Assembly (NCBI RefSeq): GCF_014204325.1
Contig: NZ_JACHKT010000010.1
Location: 1-64,000 of the forward strand
Reading direction: 5' to 3'
DNA from: Arcicella rosea
GTDB lineage: Bacteria > Bacteroidota > Bacteroidia > Cytophagales > Spirosomataceae
Length of the DNA stretch: 64,000 nt
Both the position numbers and the translations under genes were made by a program. Below are positions 44,497 to 53,387 of the stretch, piece after piece; the first letter of the stretch is position 1, and each line of letters begins with the position of its first letter. The notes under the pieces were generated by a model. That model did no database searches. It saw only the letters and a program-made list of their open reading frames with translations, and had not been told where the DNA came from.

Positions 44497-46998
44497 TTAT
44501 TTAATTAAATAAACTGGAAAATTTTCTTGATTTGATTCAAGCAAGGTTTCAATATCAGCAACTGAATCTAACTGTTCATGAACAGCCTGATAAGGCACAA
44601 AATGACCATTCTCAAATCTAAATACTTTTCTACTTTCAGGATTCACCACAACCAAATGCACCCATTCATTATTGAACCATTCGTAAGTTTCTGGTGCTGT
44701 TTTGATTGTATTCAACACCACATCAGGAAAATGTTCAACAATAAAAAGCATCCGAATTGGGTCATGAACTTCAATCATCTGACTAGGCAGACCGGGTCTT
44801 AAATCTCCATCAATACCGTTGGCAACTCCAAAAAGCCCCATTACATTATGTGGTAATTTTGAACCAGCACCTAATTTCTGATTATCAACCCTTGAAAAAT
44901 AATATTCCAGATTAATCCCACCGCAAACTGGTGCGGCTGCTTTCAAAATATTAAAAAGATACTTGCCATCTAAATCAACTTTGTAATTGTAAGAATTCAT
45001 AAAAGCACGTCTATCTAAAAATAAATCTTTCGATAGCTCTCTTCTTCCAACAATACAAATCGCATTGGTTGCGTGGTTAAGCTCTGGTCTAGGCTCAAAG
45101 AGCGAAACCGACCTAATTCGTATTTTTTCATGAATATCCTCAACTGTCAGTTTAGTATCAATTGATTCAAATCTTCTTGACCGTTCTTTCGCATTAAAAT
45201 CAAGAGCTTTCACAAAAAGTGGTTCATTCTTTTCATGACCAACTTTATTTTTTTCAGAAAGTATATTTTCATCAAAAAACAAAATTTCATCACGAGTTGT
45301 ATCATGCAAAGCACCTACAAATTGAGTCGTTTCTGGAATGTCAATTCCTTTTGAAGCCAATATTTTTCTTACTTCAATATGATTCAACATATAACTCGCT
45401 ACTCTCGCATTCACCGAACCTGGTCTTCCACAACAAGCACCGCAATCATAACCTGCATAATGAGTATTATTTACGCTACTCGCTCCATGCCCTACTATAT
45501 ATACGATAGGAGCAAAATCTTTCACTAAACCAATACTCTTTAGCAATCCTTCCATACGTTGAGCCATTTCATCAACAGTAAAACCAATCTGGAGTTCATC
45601 TTTTCTTGGATGACTGTGATGATGACCATGTTCAATCGTTAGGGTCGATTCTTTATCCATGTGTTTGAATGAAGAAACCGAAGCGGCACTCATTGATGGT
45701 CTGAAAATATTCAAGAACAAACGAAATATAGACCAAAAGCCCAAAGTCTGAGAAAACAACCAGCCACTCAATAAAGAATGGGTTTGTTTAGTAAAATGAG
45801 CATCTTTCCCCTCTTTCTTTTTTGAGCCCAGCTCTTTTATCAAGAATTTAGGATTAACTGGTGATGGACATTGCTTTGTGTATGAATTGGCATGTTCGGG
45901 CTGATAATAAAACTCAACACCAAAAAATCCTGGTGTACCAAATGTTTCGCAAGCATTATCAAATTTTTCAAGGTATCTACGAATCGAACATTCACGGTCG
46001 TCAATACAAAACATTGCTTGAAAACTCTTTTCTTGAATTTCTCTTTTTGTACCTTTTTCAAGTTGAATACCTGCCAATACTTGGTCATAATAAGTCCATT
46101 CAAAAGCATCTTGCCAAATTATAAGTACTTGATTCAATTCAGTTTCAGGCACTTCTGCAAAAACATCTTTTGCGTTTTCTTTAACAGTACTTCCAAGTGT
46201 TACCCAATTTTCTCCAAATTTGAAGTCAAGTGCATCAATTTCCAATAGCAATTCAAAAACGATTAAATCATGCGTAGAGATTTTCTTATGATCCAATAAT
46301 GTTTGTGGTAAATCTTCAACGACTGAAACCATTCCCGACCAACCTTGATGGGCAAACTGCTGATCGTAAAGGTATTGCTTATAAAATGAAGCATCGCCCA
46401 CAAGGATTTTTAACAAATCTTCGATTTTACAATTTCCTTCCAATAATAACTTCCTCGCTCTTTCTGTTTTGAAAAAACTGGTAAAAGTATTGCGTTCCAT
46501 TTCTCTAATCGAAGCCAAAAATCCTTTGTGAATATTAGGAAAGCTCCAAATTGAAATGCCTTGATCAAGGAAACTACAAAGAATTCTGAACAAAATTGGA
46601 TGAACTAGCAAATCCATATCAATATGGTGAACTAATTTCCAGTTTGCTCTTAAATTACCAACTCTCGGAGAAATTAACGTGTCATACTCTTTATGGAGCA
46701 CTTTTTCTTTCCAATCTTCCAGATGCTCCTCTCCCATTCTTTCAACAATCACTTTATCAAGAATAGCTGGACTAATTCTTTTTGAATAATAAAGTGTTCT
46801 GAATTCATCCAAACTCAAAAATACTTTATACCCAAATATTTTTGAAGCATTTCTGATAGCTTTATAAAACTTAAGATGTTGAAAAGCATGAAGCGTATTG
46901 TGATGAACAAAGTCCTTCAAAGGAGCTTGGGCAGGCAAATAATGCTTGAGTTCATGAAGAATTTCATGTTCATCAAAGGATAAATTGTGTGCTTTCAT
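44497..46998 (-). CDS. dabA: DabA, DUF2309 catalytic subunit of the CO2-hydrating pump
   Basis: 833 residues. The zinc site reads exactly as in experimentally studied DabA proteins: Cys331 and Asp333 (CIDDREC), His504 (GHGASS) and Cys519 (DCGACCG), with the same 15-residue spacing between the last two. It is a beta-carbonic-anhydrase-like active site on a cytoplasmic protein that binds DabB and hydrates CO2 unidirectionally. CGRPGSVNARVA and YYFSRVDN are further family landmarks. It is the first gene of the cluster dabA-dabB-SulP-porin. No RuBisCO gene is in the window, so carbon would feed carboxylases of ordinary metabolism. Confidence 0.94.
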   Translation of the reverse strand: MKAHNLSFDEHEILHELKHYLPAQAPLKDFVHHNTLHAFQHLKFYKAIRNASKIFGYKVFLSLDEFRTLYYSKRISPAILDKVIVERMGEEHLEDWKEKVLHKEYDTLISPRVGNLRANWKLVHHIDMDLLVHPILFRILCSFLDQGISIWSFPNIHKGFLASIREMERNTFTSFFKTERARKLLLEGNCKIEDLLKILVGDASFYKQYLYDQQFAHQGWSGMVSVVEDLPQTLLDHKKISTHDLIVFELLLEIDALDFKFGENWVTLGSTVKENAKDVFAEVPETELNQVLIIWQDAFEWTYYDQVLAGIQLEKGTKREIQEKSFQAMFCIDDRECSIRRYLEKFDNACETFGTPGFFGVEFYYQPEHANSYTKQCPSPVNPKFLIKELGSKKKEGKDAHFTKQTHSLLSGWLFSQTLGFWSIFRLFLNIFRPSMSAASVSSFKHMDKESTLTIEHGHHHSHPRKDELQIGFTVDEMAQRMEGLLKSIGLVKDFAPIVYIVGHGASSVNNTHYAGYDCGACCGRPGSVNARVASYMLNHIEVRKILASKGIDIPETTQFVGALHDTTRDEILFFDENILSEKNKVGHEKNEPLFVKALDFNAKERSRRFESIDTKLTVEDIHEKIRIRSVSLFEPRPELNHATNAICIVGRRELSKDLFLDRRAFMNSYNYKVDLDGKYLFNILKAAAPVCGGINLEYYFSRVDNQKLGAGSKLPHNVMGLFGVANGIDGDLRPGLPSQMIEVHDPIRMLFIVEHFPDVVLNTIKTAPETYEWFNNEWVHLVVVNPESRKVFRFENGHFVPYQAVHEQLDSVADIETLLESNQENFPVYLIK

Positions 46999-47285
46999 AC
47001 GAGTAGTTAAGATTTAACCAAGACTTGTACAGTTGATTGTGCAGTGATACTTATATTTTACTGGAAAGTAAAAATGAAGTACAACAAACTAGCCTATAAA
47101 ATTTGATTTTTACCAATTGAAAAACCAAACAATACAATCAAGTTCAATACAAGTTTTAGCCAACATTATCAGCGTTAGACTAATAATTTGAAGCAACTTT
47201 AATAAAAAATACGTTGAAATAAAGGGTTGATTTACCTTGAAACGGTAAACAATGCAAGCATCAAGGATGATACTTTAGAAAAATA
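46999..47285 (-). other. leader region of dabA
   Basis: This 287-bp non-coding stretch lies between the small secreted protein and dabA. I see no TAnnTTTG octamer on the - strand and no T-tailed hairpin. It may therefore be transcribed through from upstream or use a divergent promoter. Confidence 0.4.
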
Positions 47286-47636
47286 TCAAATACGAAAATT
47301 GAGGAACAGCACGAAAAGATGATGACAAGTATAGTCTTTCGCTTTAAAAATCGAAGAAGAAAGGTAAGTTTGCTTTAGTACAAAAGCTTTGAAGGTGAAA
47401 TACTGACTAATTGTAAAGTTGATTTTTGCTAAATCAAAATCTTTACCATTTTCAGAATTTTCTTCAGTTTCATTAATTTCAGTGTCACAGAATTGTGTTC
47501 TGGAGGTATCATCTGAAGATTTGAGAAAATGTCTTTTAATGTGTTGATGATGCACATCACTATCAAGATTCATTGGCGAAGCAATGAATTTGAAGCTTAC
47601 GAGCAACAACAATAAAAGTATTTTCAAAAATTTCAT
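47286..47636 (-). CDS. small secreted/membrane protein upstream of dabA, unknown function
   Basis: About 116 residues from the ATG at 47636 (the frame opens at 47660). It has a hydrophobic N terminus (MKFLKILLLLLLVSFKFIA), a His-containing stretch (DVHHQHIKRHF), an acidic linker (EINETEENSENGKD) and a C terminus ending VLFLNFRI. No domain recognised. It has the same layout as the small protein at 39027 in the same cluster, though the sequences are only faintly similar. Possibly an assembly or metal-handling factor for the Dab pump; equally it could be unrelated. Confidence 0.5.
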   Translation of the reverse strand: MKFLKILLLLLLVSFKFIASPMNLDSDVHHQHIKRHFLKSSDDTSRTQFCDTEINETEENSENGKDFDLAKINFTISQYFTFKAFVLKQTYLSSSIFKAKDYTCHHLFVLFLNFRI

Positions 47637-47810
47637 ATTGCCGGAATTCTTTGTTGACAAGAAAGTGCATTACAGATGATGGTGGCAATTTATGCCTTTC
47701 ACTTCAAATTAACATCAATAACACATAATTATTTTACGTTCAACTTAAAAATCATTATAAAGTTTAATTTTTTAACTAAAAATCAATATTAAATTCCTGA
47801 AAAAAGAAAA

Positions 47811-47833
47811 AACTACTTGTAAACAAGTAGTTC
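47811..47833 (-). terminator. terminator of an unassigned - strand transcript
   Basis: AACTACTTG and CAAGTAGTT with a 4-nt loop; on the - strand TTTTTTCTTTTTT follows. No coding gene lies upstream of it on that strand, so it ends either a small RNA or a leader that attenuates the genes downstream. Confidence 0.7.
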
Positions 47834-47940
47834 TATAATTAAATATTCAGAGATAGGAGGCAAAATCATCAAGCTTGTTTAGAAGACAATTGCCTGCGGA
47901 GACAAAATCATGCCTCCGACAGACACTGTACACCATTAAC
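47834..47940 (-). ncRNA. candidate small or leader RNA
   Basis: On the - strand GGAGGC (47918-47913) can pair with GCCTCC (47862-47857), enclosing about 50 nt that contain an inner GTCTCCGCAGGC. A 14-nt near-repeat (GATGATTTTGCCTCC / CATGATTTTGTCTCC) also lies inside. It ends in the strong terminator at 47811-47833. I do not match it to any riboswitch I know. Promoter unclear; the 5' end given is a guess. Confidence 0.4.
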
Positions 47941-48206
47941 CATTTTTATAAACAAAACTTGTAAAAGTAGCATCTCAAAAAGAGAGATGGAACATTATAT
48001 GTTAAAGCTTATTTTGAGTTAAGTGAAAATCAAAACAATGCTATACTATGCTAGTAAATTTCAGTACAAATTTAAAAAAAAAATTAGCGATTCAAAATTT
48101 TTCAAACACAATTTGAGTTAAAATTGGAAAAAGACAATATTTTATTAATACAGGAGCAAAAAAAATATTAATTTGCCTTAATTACCTCAAATTAGAAATA
48201 CTTCCA

Positions 48207-49223
48207 ATGAAAAATAGCATTCAAATTGATGCGAGCTCAAGTAAGCCTAAATTCCAACAACTAATAGAATATATCCTTAACGCCATTGAAGAAGGCGAAT
48301 TAACGAGAGGTCAGCAATTGCCTTCTATTAATGAGGTTTCACAGAACTTTGGAATGGCAAGAATGACTGTAGCCAAAGCCTATGATGAACTTCGAGAAAA
48401 AGGAATCATTACTTCTCATCACGGAAAAGGTTTTTATGTTTCTAATACTGATACAAGAAGTCAGTTAAATATTTTTGTGCTTTTTGATGCCCTCACACCT
48501 TACAAAGAAATTTTATATGATAGTCTGGTAGCTGAGTTAGGCGAAAATGTTACTTTAAATATTTTCTTTCATCATCACAATCTTAAAGTATTTGAAAATA
48601 CTATTATCAACCATCTTGGCTCTTATAATTTTTATATTGTAATGCCTCATTTCAATCAAGATGTAAGGGATGTACTTCAAAAAATACCAAAAGAGAAACT
48701 CTTGATACTAGACATTGATGTACCCACTTTTGGAACAGACTATGCTATTTTATACCAAGATTTTCAGAAAAATACTTATACCGGTCTGATTGAAGCCAAG
48801 GATTTAATTAAAAAATATCAGACTTTTTCCTTGGTTTTAAGCAGTAAAAGTTTTCAATATACTCCTGTTGGAATCATTCAGGGTTTTGAACGTTTTTGTC
48901 TTGAAAATAATGTTTCTTTTGAAATTATTTCTGATTTAGAAGAAGAGGAACACCTCCAAAAAGACCATGCTTATTTGGTTTTCCGTGAAAATGATTTGGT
49001 TAGATTTATCAACTGGTCGAATAAAAAAGGTTGGAAATTAGGTACAGACATCGGCTTAATGTCTTATGACGATACGCCAATTAAAGAAATCTTGGCTGAA
49101 GGTGTTTCAGTAATTTCAAACGACTTTGCGTTGATGGGGAAAAGAGCTGCTGAAATGATTTTAACTCGTCAAAAAGGAAGATTTGTCAATAAAAGTTACT
49201 TTATCAAGCGAAAATCTTTGTAA
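48207..49223 (+). CDS. GntR-type regulator with LacI-like sensor domain
   Basis: 338 residues. The N-terminal GntR winged helix reads LTRGQQLPSINEVSQNFGMARMTVAKAYDELREKGIITSHHGKGFYVSN. It is followed by a periplasmic-binding-protein-like (LacI/AraR-type) domain ending in IGLMSYDDTPIKEILAEGVSVISND and a C-terminal ILTRQKGRFVNKSYFIKRKSL. Regulators of this build usually sense sugars and control sugar catabolism in Bacteroidota. Its neighbours here are an unrelated oxoprolinase-like gene (convergent) and the inorganic-carbon cluster (divergent). The target is thus not evident, and may be elsewhere. Confidence 0.88.
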   Translation: MKNSIQIDASSSKPKFQQLIEYILNAIEEGELTRGQQLPSINEVSQNFGMARMTVAKAYDELREKGIITSHHGKGFYVSNTDTRSQLNIFVLFDALTPYKEILYDSLVAELGENVTLNIFFHHHNLKVFENTIINHLGSYNFYIVMPHFNQDVRDVLQKIPKEKLLILDIDVPTFGTDYAILYQDFQKNTYTGLIEAKDLIKKYQTFSLVLSSKSFQYTPVGIIQGFERFCLENNVSFEIISDLEEEEHLQKDHAYLVFRENDLVRFINWSNKKGWKLGTDIGLMSYDDTPIKEILAEGVSVISNDFALMGKRAAEMILTRQKGRFVNKSYFIKRKSL

Positions 49224-49290
49224 AGTTTAATTTAGAATTGGTGATTTGTGAATATATTTTACTTTTAAAAGTACAAGATACAATTCCATT

Positions 49291-49354
49291 AAACCTATAA
49301 GGATTTAGATAAAACCTAGTAATAAAATACTTAAACTAAAATCCTTATAGGTTT
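49291..49354. terminator. 16-bp inverted repeat with 32-nt loop between convergent genes
   Basis: AAACCTATAAGGATTT (49291-49306) and its exact complement (49339-49354). It lies between the GntR stop (+) and the oxoprolinase stop (-) and is T-flanked on both sides. Long-loop bidirectional terminator is the simplest reading; an insertion-element relic is possible. Confidence 0.55.
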
Positions 49355-49387
49355 TCATCCTCAATTTATTTTGTCCTAGCTTTGAAC

Positions 49388-52300
49388 TTATTCATCCCCA
49401 AAACCTCCGCCCCCTGGTGTCCAAATGGTTAATTTATCTCCTTTATGAGCCGTTATCTCATTGTTTGTCGTAGATGTTCCATTTGTTCTGGTTAATAAAT
49501 GTTTTCCTGATTTTCCAGCTTTTCCTCCCGTCAAACCATAAGGTTGTGTGCTAATATGTTGACGAAGTAATGAAACTTCTACTTCTTCTAAAAAGGTTAC
49601 TTCACGCACAATTCCTTCTCCTCCTTTATATTTTCCAGCACCCGCAGAATCATGACGAATTTCAAAACGATTTAGATAAACAGGATAACGTAACTCCATA
49701 ATCTCAGCATCTGTGATTCTAGTATTCGTCATGTGCGTATGTATGCCAGAGGTACCGTCGAAACCATTTCCTGCTCCACTTCCTCCGCAAATTGTTTCGT
49801 AATAACCAAAGTTTTTGTTACCAAATAAAAAGTTATTCATCGTTCCTTGCGATGAAGCCACAATGCCAAAAGCTTTCAGTAAAGTATCTGTTAGTCTTTG
49901 ACTTAATTCAACATTACCACCTACAACAGCAGGACAATCTGCTGGGTTTTCAGGATAATCAGGATTCAAAATTGACTTTTCTGGAATGATTAATTCAACC
50001 GCTTTTAAAATGCCATCGTTCAATGGTATTTTTTCGTTCAATAATAATCTTAACACATAAATCACGACAGAATTGACAATCGCAATATTGGCATTCAAGT
50101 TTCCTGAATCAGTTTTTGTACTTCCAGTAAAATCAATGGTGCAATGATTTTCTGTAATTGTTATTGCTACTTTTAAAGGCTCACCATTATCTAAAAACTC
50201 TTCTGCTTGATAAATTCCTTGTCCAAATGCTTGAAGTTTTTCTCTCATTCTACTTTCAGAATAAGTCTTCAAACGCTTCATGTAAAAATGAACTTTCGCT
50301 AATCCATGTTCCTGAACCAAGGTTTGTAAAGCTTCTTCGCCATTTCGATTTGCCGCTAAAGCTGCATTTAAGTCTGCTAAATTCTCATCAATCGCTCTTG
50401 TTGGATACGCTGCTGATAGCAGTAAATGTTTAATTTCATCCCAACGTATTTCACCATTTTTCACCAAATACATCGGAGGAATCACAACACCTTCTTCTGC
50501 TAAATTCTTTGAATACGGTGGCATTGAAGCAGGACGAACTCCACCAATTTCAGAATGGTGACAACGATTTACTACGTAACCAATCAATTCATCTTCAAAG
50601 GAATATACCGAAGAAATCAAAGTAATATCTGGTAAATGCGAACCACCAAATTTTGGATGATTTGTTACAACCACATCGCCTTTTCCAATTGAAATATGCT
50701 TCAACACACTTCTTACACAAACGCCCAAACTACCTAAATGAACTGGAATATGTGGCGCATTGGCGATTAATTCTCCTTCTGCATCCAGTAAAGCACAAGA
50801 AAAATCTAGTCGCTCCTTTACGTTCACTGACAATGCTGTTCTTTGAAGTAGTAAACCCATATTCTCGGCAATCGTCATAAAACGATTGGTGAAAAGTTCT
50901 AATTGAGTTTCTTGATTATGTACTTCATTATCAAGAATTTCCTCCGATACTTTTTGTATAATGGCTGTTCCTTGACTATCAATTTTCAAAGTCCAACCTT
51001 GTTCTATAACGGTTGTACTAAAAGGGTCTAATAACAAAGCAAATCCATTGATGACAGCACCATTTTCCAACTGATTTCTGAAATATACTGGAATATTTTG
51101 CCATTTTTTATTGAAAAAAGCCTTTACAGTATGATTTGCTTTGGGGAAGTTTTCGTTTGCAATTTCAGCTTCTGGAGTCACTTCTTTTTCCGAAAACTCA
51201 AAAGCATTTACTCTGATACTTTCTAATTCAATCGCTCTGTTTTCTATCCAATGACCAAAAATAGCATTGTATTTTTCTTTGAATGTAGCTAACATTTCAT
51301 CGAAACTTTGCCATGTTACTTCTATCGTTGAATCTTGTCCTTTGAAACGAAGATATAAAGTATGACTTTTGAAACGAATATTTTCATTGGCTACTCCATC
51401 GTTTTCTAAAGTCTTGATAACTTCATCTTCTGCTTGTGTGAACAATTCTTTTAGTTGTATCTCTAATTTCTCATCAAAAATTGATAATACTGAGCGTTCT
51501 GAAAAGCGTTCTACTTGTGCTTTATCAATGCCAAAAGCTGAAAGTAATCCAGCATCTTTTGGTAAAAGAATCGTATTGATATTTAATAAATTAGCAATTC
51601 CACAAGCGTGTAAACCGCCTGCACCACCAAAAGCGACCAATGCGTAATCATGGATTGAATACCCTTTTGAAATAGATATTTTGCGAACTGTATCTGCCAT
51701 TTTTTCATTGGCAATAGCTCTAAATCCTTCTAAAATCTCTTCTTTTACAGGTTCTTTACCTGTCTTTTGGGCAATATTTTGTAATAATTCTTGCAGTTTA
51801 GCTGCTGCTTTTTCTGGAAAAACAGGAATGCTAAATTGTTGAATATCTAAGCGACCTAATAATAAGTTGACATCCGTAATGGTTAAATCTCCACCTGCAC
51901 CATAACAAGCAGGGCCTGGCATTGAACCTGCACTTTCGGGGCCAACACTTAGTTTAAAACCATCAAATGAACAGATTGAACCTCCGCCTGCTGCTACAGT
52001 TTCTATGGCTAATGAAGGACTAAAGATTTGTCCGCTGCCAATTTTCTGTGAGAATTGATAATCAAAATTTCCATCATAACGTGCTACATCGGTACTTGTT
52101 CCACCCATATCGAAAGTTACAATTTTCTGAAAACCAGAAGCTTTGGCAATATATGCCGCACCAACTACGCCTCCTGCTGGGCCTGAAAGTAAACTATCTT
52201 TGGGATGAAAATGATGAGCATTCACTAAACTTCCTGCACTTGTCATTACTTTAAAATGCTTATCTGGAATTTGTGAACTGATATTATTGATATAAGTATG

Positions 52301-53161
52301 AATAATTGGAGCAAGATAGGCATTCACAACAGTTGTTTCTGCTCGATTCAAAAACTTGATTTGCTTACTTAATTCTGTAGAAATATTCACGTATTGAAAG
52401 TGTTTTAGTAATATTTCTTTCAATGTTTTTTCGTGAATATTGTTGCGATAAGCATTTTTCAAACAGATGGCTATTGCTGAAATTCCTGCTTCTTTTAATC
52501 TTTTGGCTACTATTTCTATCGCTGAAATATCTATTTCATCAATGATATTGCCATCTTTATCAATTTGCTCTTTTACTTCAATTACTTCACTATAAAGTGG
52601 TTCTGGACGAACAATATTCAAGGCAAAAATATCTGTACGTGACTGATTACCAATCACTAACAAATCTTTAAATCCTGCTGTTACGAAAAAAGCTGTCTTC
52701 GCTCCTTTCATTTCTAAAAGTGCATTTGTTCCTTTGGTAGAACCAATTCTAATTTGAATCGCTGGAAATTCTTCTTTTAATCCTGTTTGGGTAATTAGTC
52801 TCGCTCCTAGAACAGGAGCTTCTTCAAAAGCTGTTAATGCAAAACTCATTACTCTATTTTGCAATGATATAGGTAAAGCTTGGTCTAATGTTAGAGTATT
52901 ATTGGCTACATCAAAACTTACAACTTTTGCTTCAAAATCATGATTCAATAAAGTAAAAGTATATCCTTCAAGAATATCTCTTTTCAAAAACCAAGAAGCT
53001 TTTACTGTGAAAAGTTGTGGATTAATTTGCGATACAATTTCGCCACGAAGTGAACTGTTAGAGAGTATTTTGTAGCGATATTGTTTCCCATCACTATCAG
53101 AGGCAACACAATCGGTGAATGTGCCACCAGTATCTATTGAAATGTAGTAGGTTTTTTGCAT
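49388..53161 (-). CDS. hydantoinase/oxoprolinase family protein, fused A and B subunits
   Basis: 1257 residues fused as in eukaryotic 5-oxoprolinase. The N-terminal HyuA part has DTGGTFTDCV and GSTKGTNALLEMKG near 140, and the ATPase-like FDMGGTSTDVAR near 350. The HyuB part starts near 740 (MTIAENMGLLLQRTALSVNVKERLDFSCALLD) and ends with GGEGIVREVTFLEEVEVSLL and GKHLLTR. Residues about 35-120 form an insertion between the first glycine motif and the GSTKGTN motif, containing a VVSFDVANNTLTLDQALP stretch. It hydrolyses 5-oxoproline or a hydantoin with ATP, or carboxylates a ketone as in acetone carboxylase relatives. Substrate open. Confidence 0.88.
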   Translation of the reverse strand: MQKTYYISIDTGGTFTDCVASDSDGKQYRYKILSNSSLRGEIVSQINPQLFTVKASWFLKRDILEGYTFTLLNHDFEAKVVSFDVANNTLTLDQALPISLQNRVMSFALTAFEEAPVLGARLITQTGLKEEFPAIQIRIGSTKGTNALLEMKGAKTAFFVTAGFKDLLVIGNQSRTDIFALNIVRPEPLYSEVIEVKEQIDKDGNIIDEIDISAIEIVAKRLKEAGISAIAICLKNAYRNNIHEKTLKEILLKHFQYVNISTELSKQIKFLNRAETTVVNAYLAPIIHTYINNISSQIPDKHFKVMTSAGSLVNAHHFHPKDSLLSGPAGGVVGAAYIAKASGFQKIVTFDMGGTSTDVARYDGNFDYQFSQKIGSGQIFSPSLAIETVAAGGGSICSFDGFKLSVGPESAGSMPGPACYGAGGDLTITDVNLLLGRLDIQQFSIPVFPEKAAAKLQELLQNIAQKTGKEPVKEEILEGFRAIANEKMADTVRKISISKGYSIHDYALVAFGGAGGLHACGIANLLNINTILLPKDAGLLSAFGIDKAQVERFSERSVLSIFDEKLEIQLKELFTQAEDEVIKTLENDGVANENIRFKSHTLYLRFKGQDSTIEVTWQSFDEMLATFKEKYNAIFGHWIENRAIELESIRVNAFEFSEKEVTPEAEIANENFPKANHTVKAFFNKKWQNIPVYFRNQLENGAVINGFALLLDPFSTTVIEQGWTLKIDSQGTAIIQKVSEEILDNEVHNQETQLELFTNRFMTIAENMGLLLQRTALSVNVKERLDFSCALLDAEGELIANAPHIPVHLGSLGVCVRSVLKHISIGKGDVVVTNHPKFGGSHLPDITLISSVYSFEDELIGYVVNRCHHSEIGGVRPASMPPYSKNLAEEGVVIPPMYLVKNGEIRWDEIKHLLLSAAYPTRAIDENLADLNAALAANRNGEEALQTLVQEHGLAKVHFYMKRLKTYSESRMREKLQAFGQGIYQAEEFLDNGEPLKVAITITENHCTIDFTGSTKTDSGNLNANIAIVNSVVIYVLRLLLNEKIPLNDGILKAVELIIPEKSILNPDYPENPADCPAVVGGNVELSQRLTDTLLKAFGIVASSQGTMNNFLFGNKNFGYYETICGGSGAGNGFDGTSGIHTHMTNTRITDAEIMELRYPVYLNRFEIRHDSAGAGKYKGGEGIVREVTFLEEVEVSLLRQHISTQPYGLTGGKAGKSGKHLLTRTNGTSTTNNEITAHKGDKLTIWTPGGGGFGDE

Positions 53162-53173
53162 TTTTTTTTAGAT

Positions 53174-53221
53174 TTGAAGACTTGAAGACTGGAGGACTAA
53201 AGGATTTGAGGATTTTGAGAC
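53174..53221 (+). repeat. array of six 8-bp units (left arm of composite element)
   Basis: Exactly contiguous 8-bp units TTGAAGAC, TTGAAGAC, TGGAGGAC, TAAAGGAT, TTGAGGAT, TTTGAGAC; consensus TnnARGAY. It starts 13 bp upstream of the oxoprolinase start codon. Mirrored by the array at 53388-53451. Confidence 0.7.
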
Positions 53222-53319
53222 AAGATGATTTAGGATAACGCTATAGATTAAAAGAATCAATTAATTAAAGGATAGAATTTTAAATTGTAATATTGATGAA
53301 AGCTGTTTAAACATTCCCT

Positions 53320-53365
53320 ATTTTCCAATTAGCGGGTGAATTAATTCACCCGCTAATTGGAAAAT
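53320..53365. repeat. 46-bp perfect palindrome
   Basis: Each 23-bp arm (53320-53342; 53343-53365) is the exact reverse complement of the other, with no loop. The centre is GAATTAATTC and the GC-richer blocks are GCGGGTG / CACCCGC. It can form a cruciform in DNA or a 23-bp hairpin in RNA. No T tract follows on either side. Confidence 0.85.
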
Positions 53366-53387
53366 CTACAATCTCCTTATTCTTGCA

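Larger units (their letters stand above)
47661..48206. other. non-coding region with candidate structured RNA
   Basis: This 546-bp gap separates the small - strand gene from the divergent GntR regulator. It holds the terminator hairpin at 47811-47833, a folded element at about 47857-47918 and another small hairpin (CATCTC ... GAGATG, 47972-47990). No ORF is present. Confidence 0.5.

Noticed and set aside
45840-46248. Several open frames antisense or in other frames within dabA
   Set aside because: They lie wholly inside the well-supported dabA reading frame and have unnatural compositions (His/Lys/Phe runs).
49291-49354. Insertion-sequence ends
   Set aside because: The 16-bp inverted repeat encloses only 32 nt, no transposase or target duplication is seen, and it lies between two gene ends, so a terminator is simpler.
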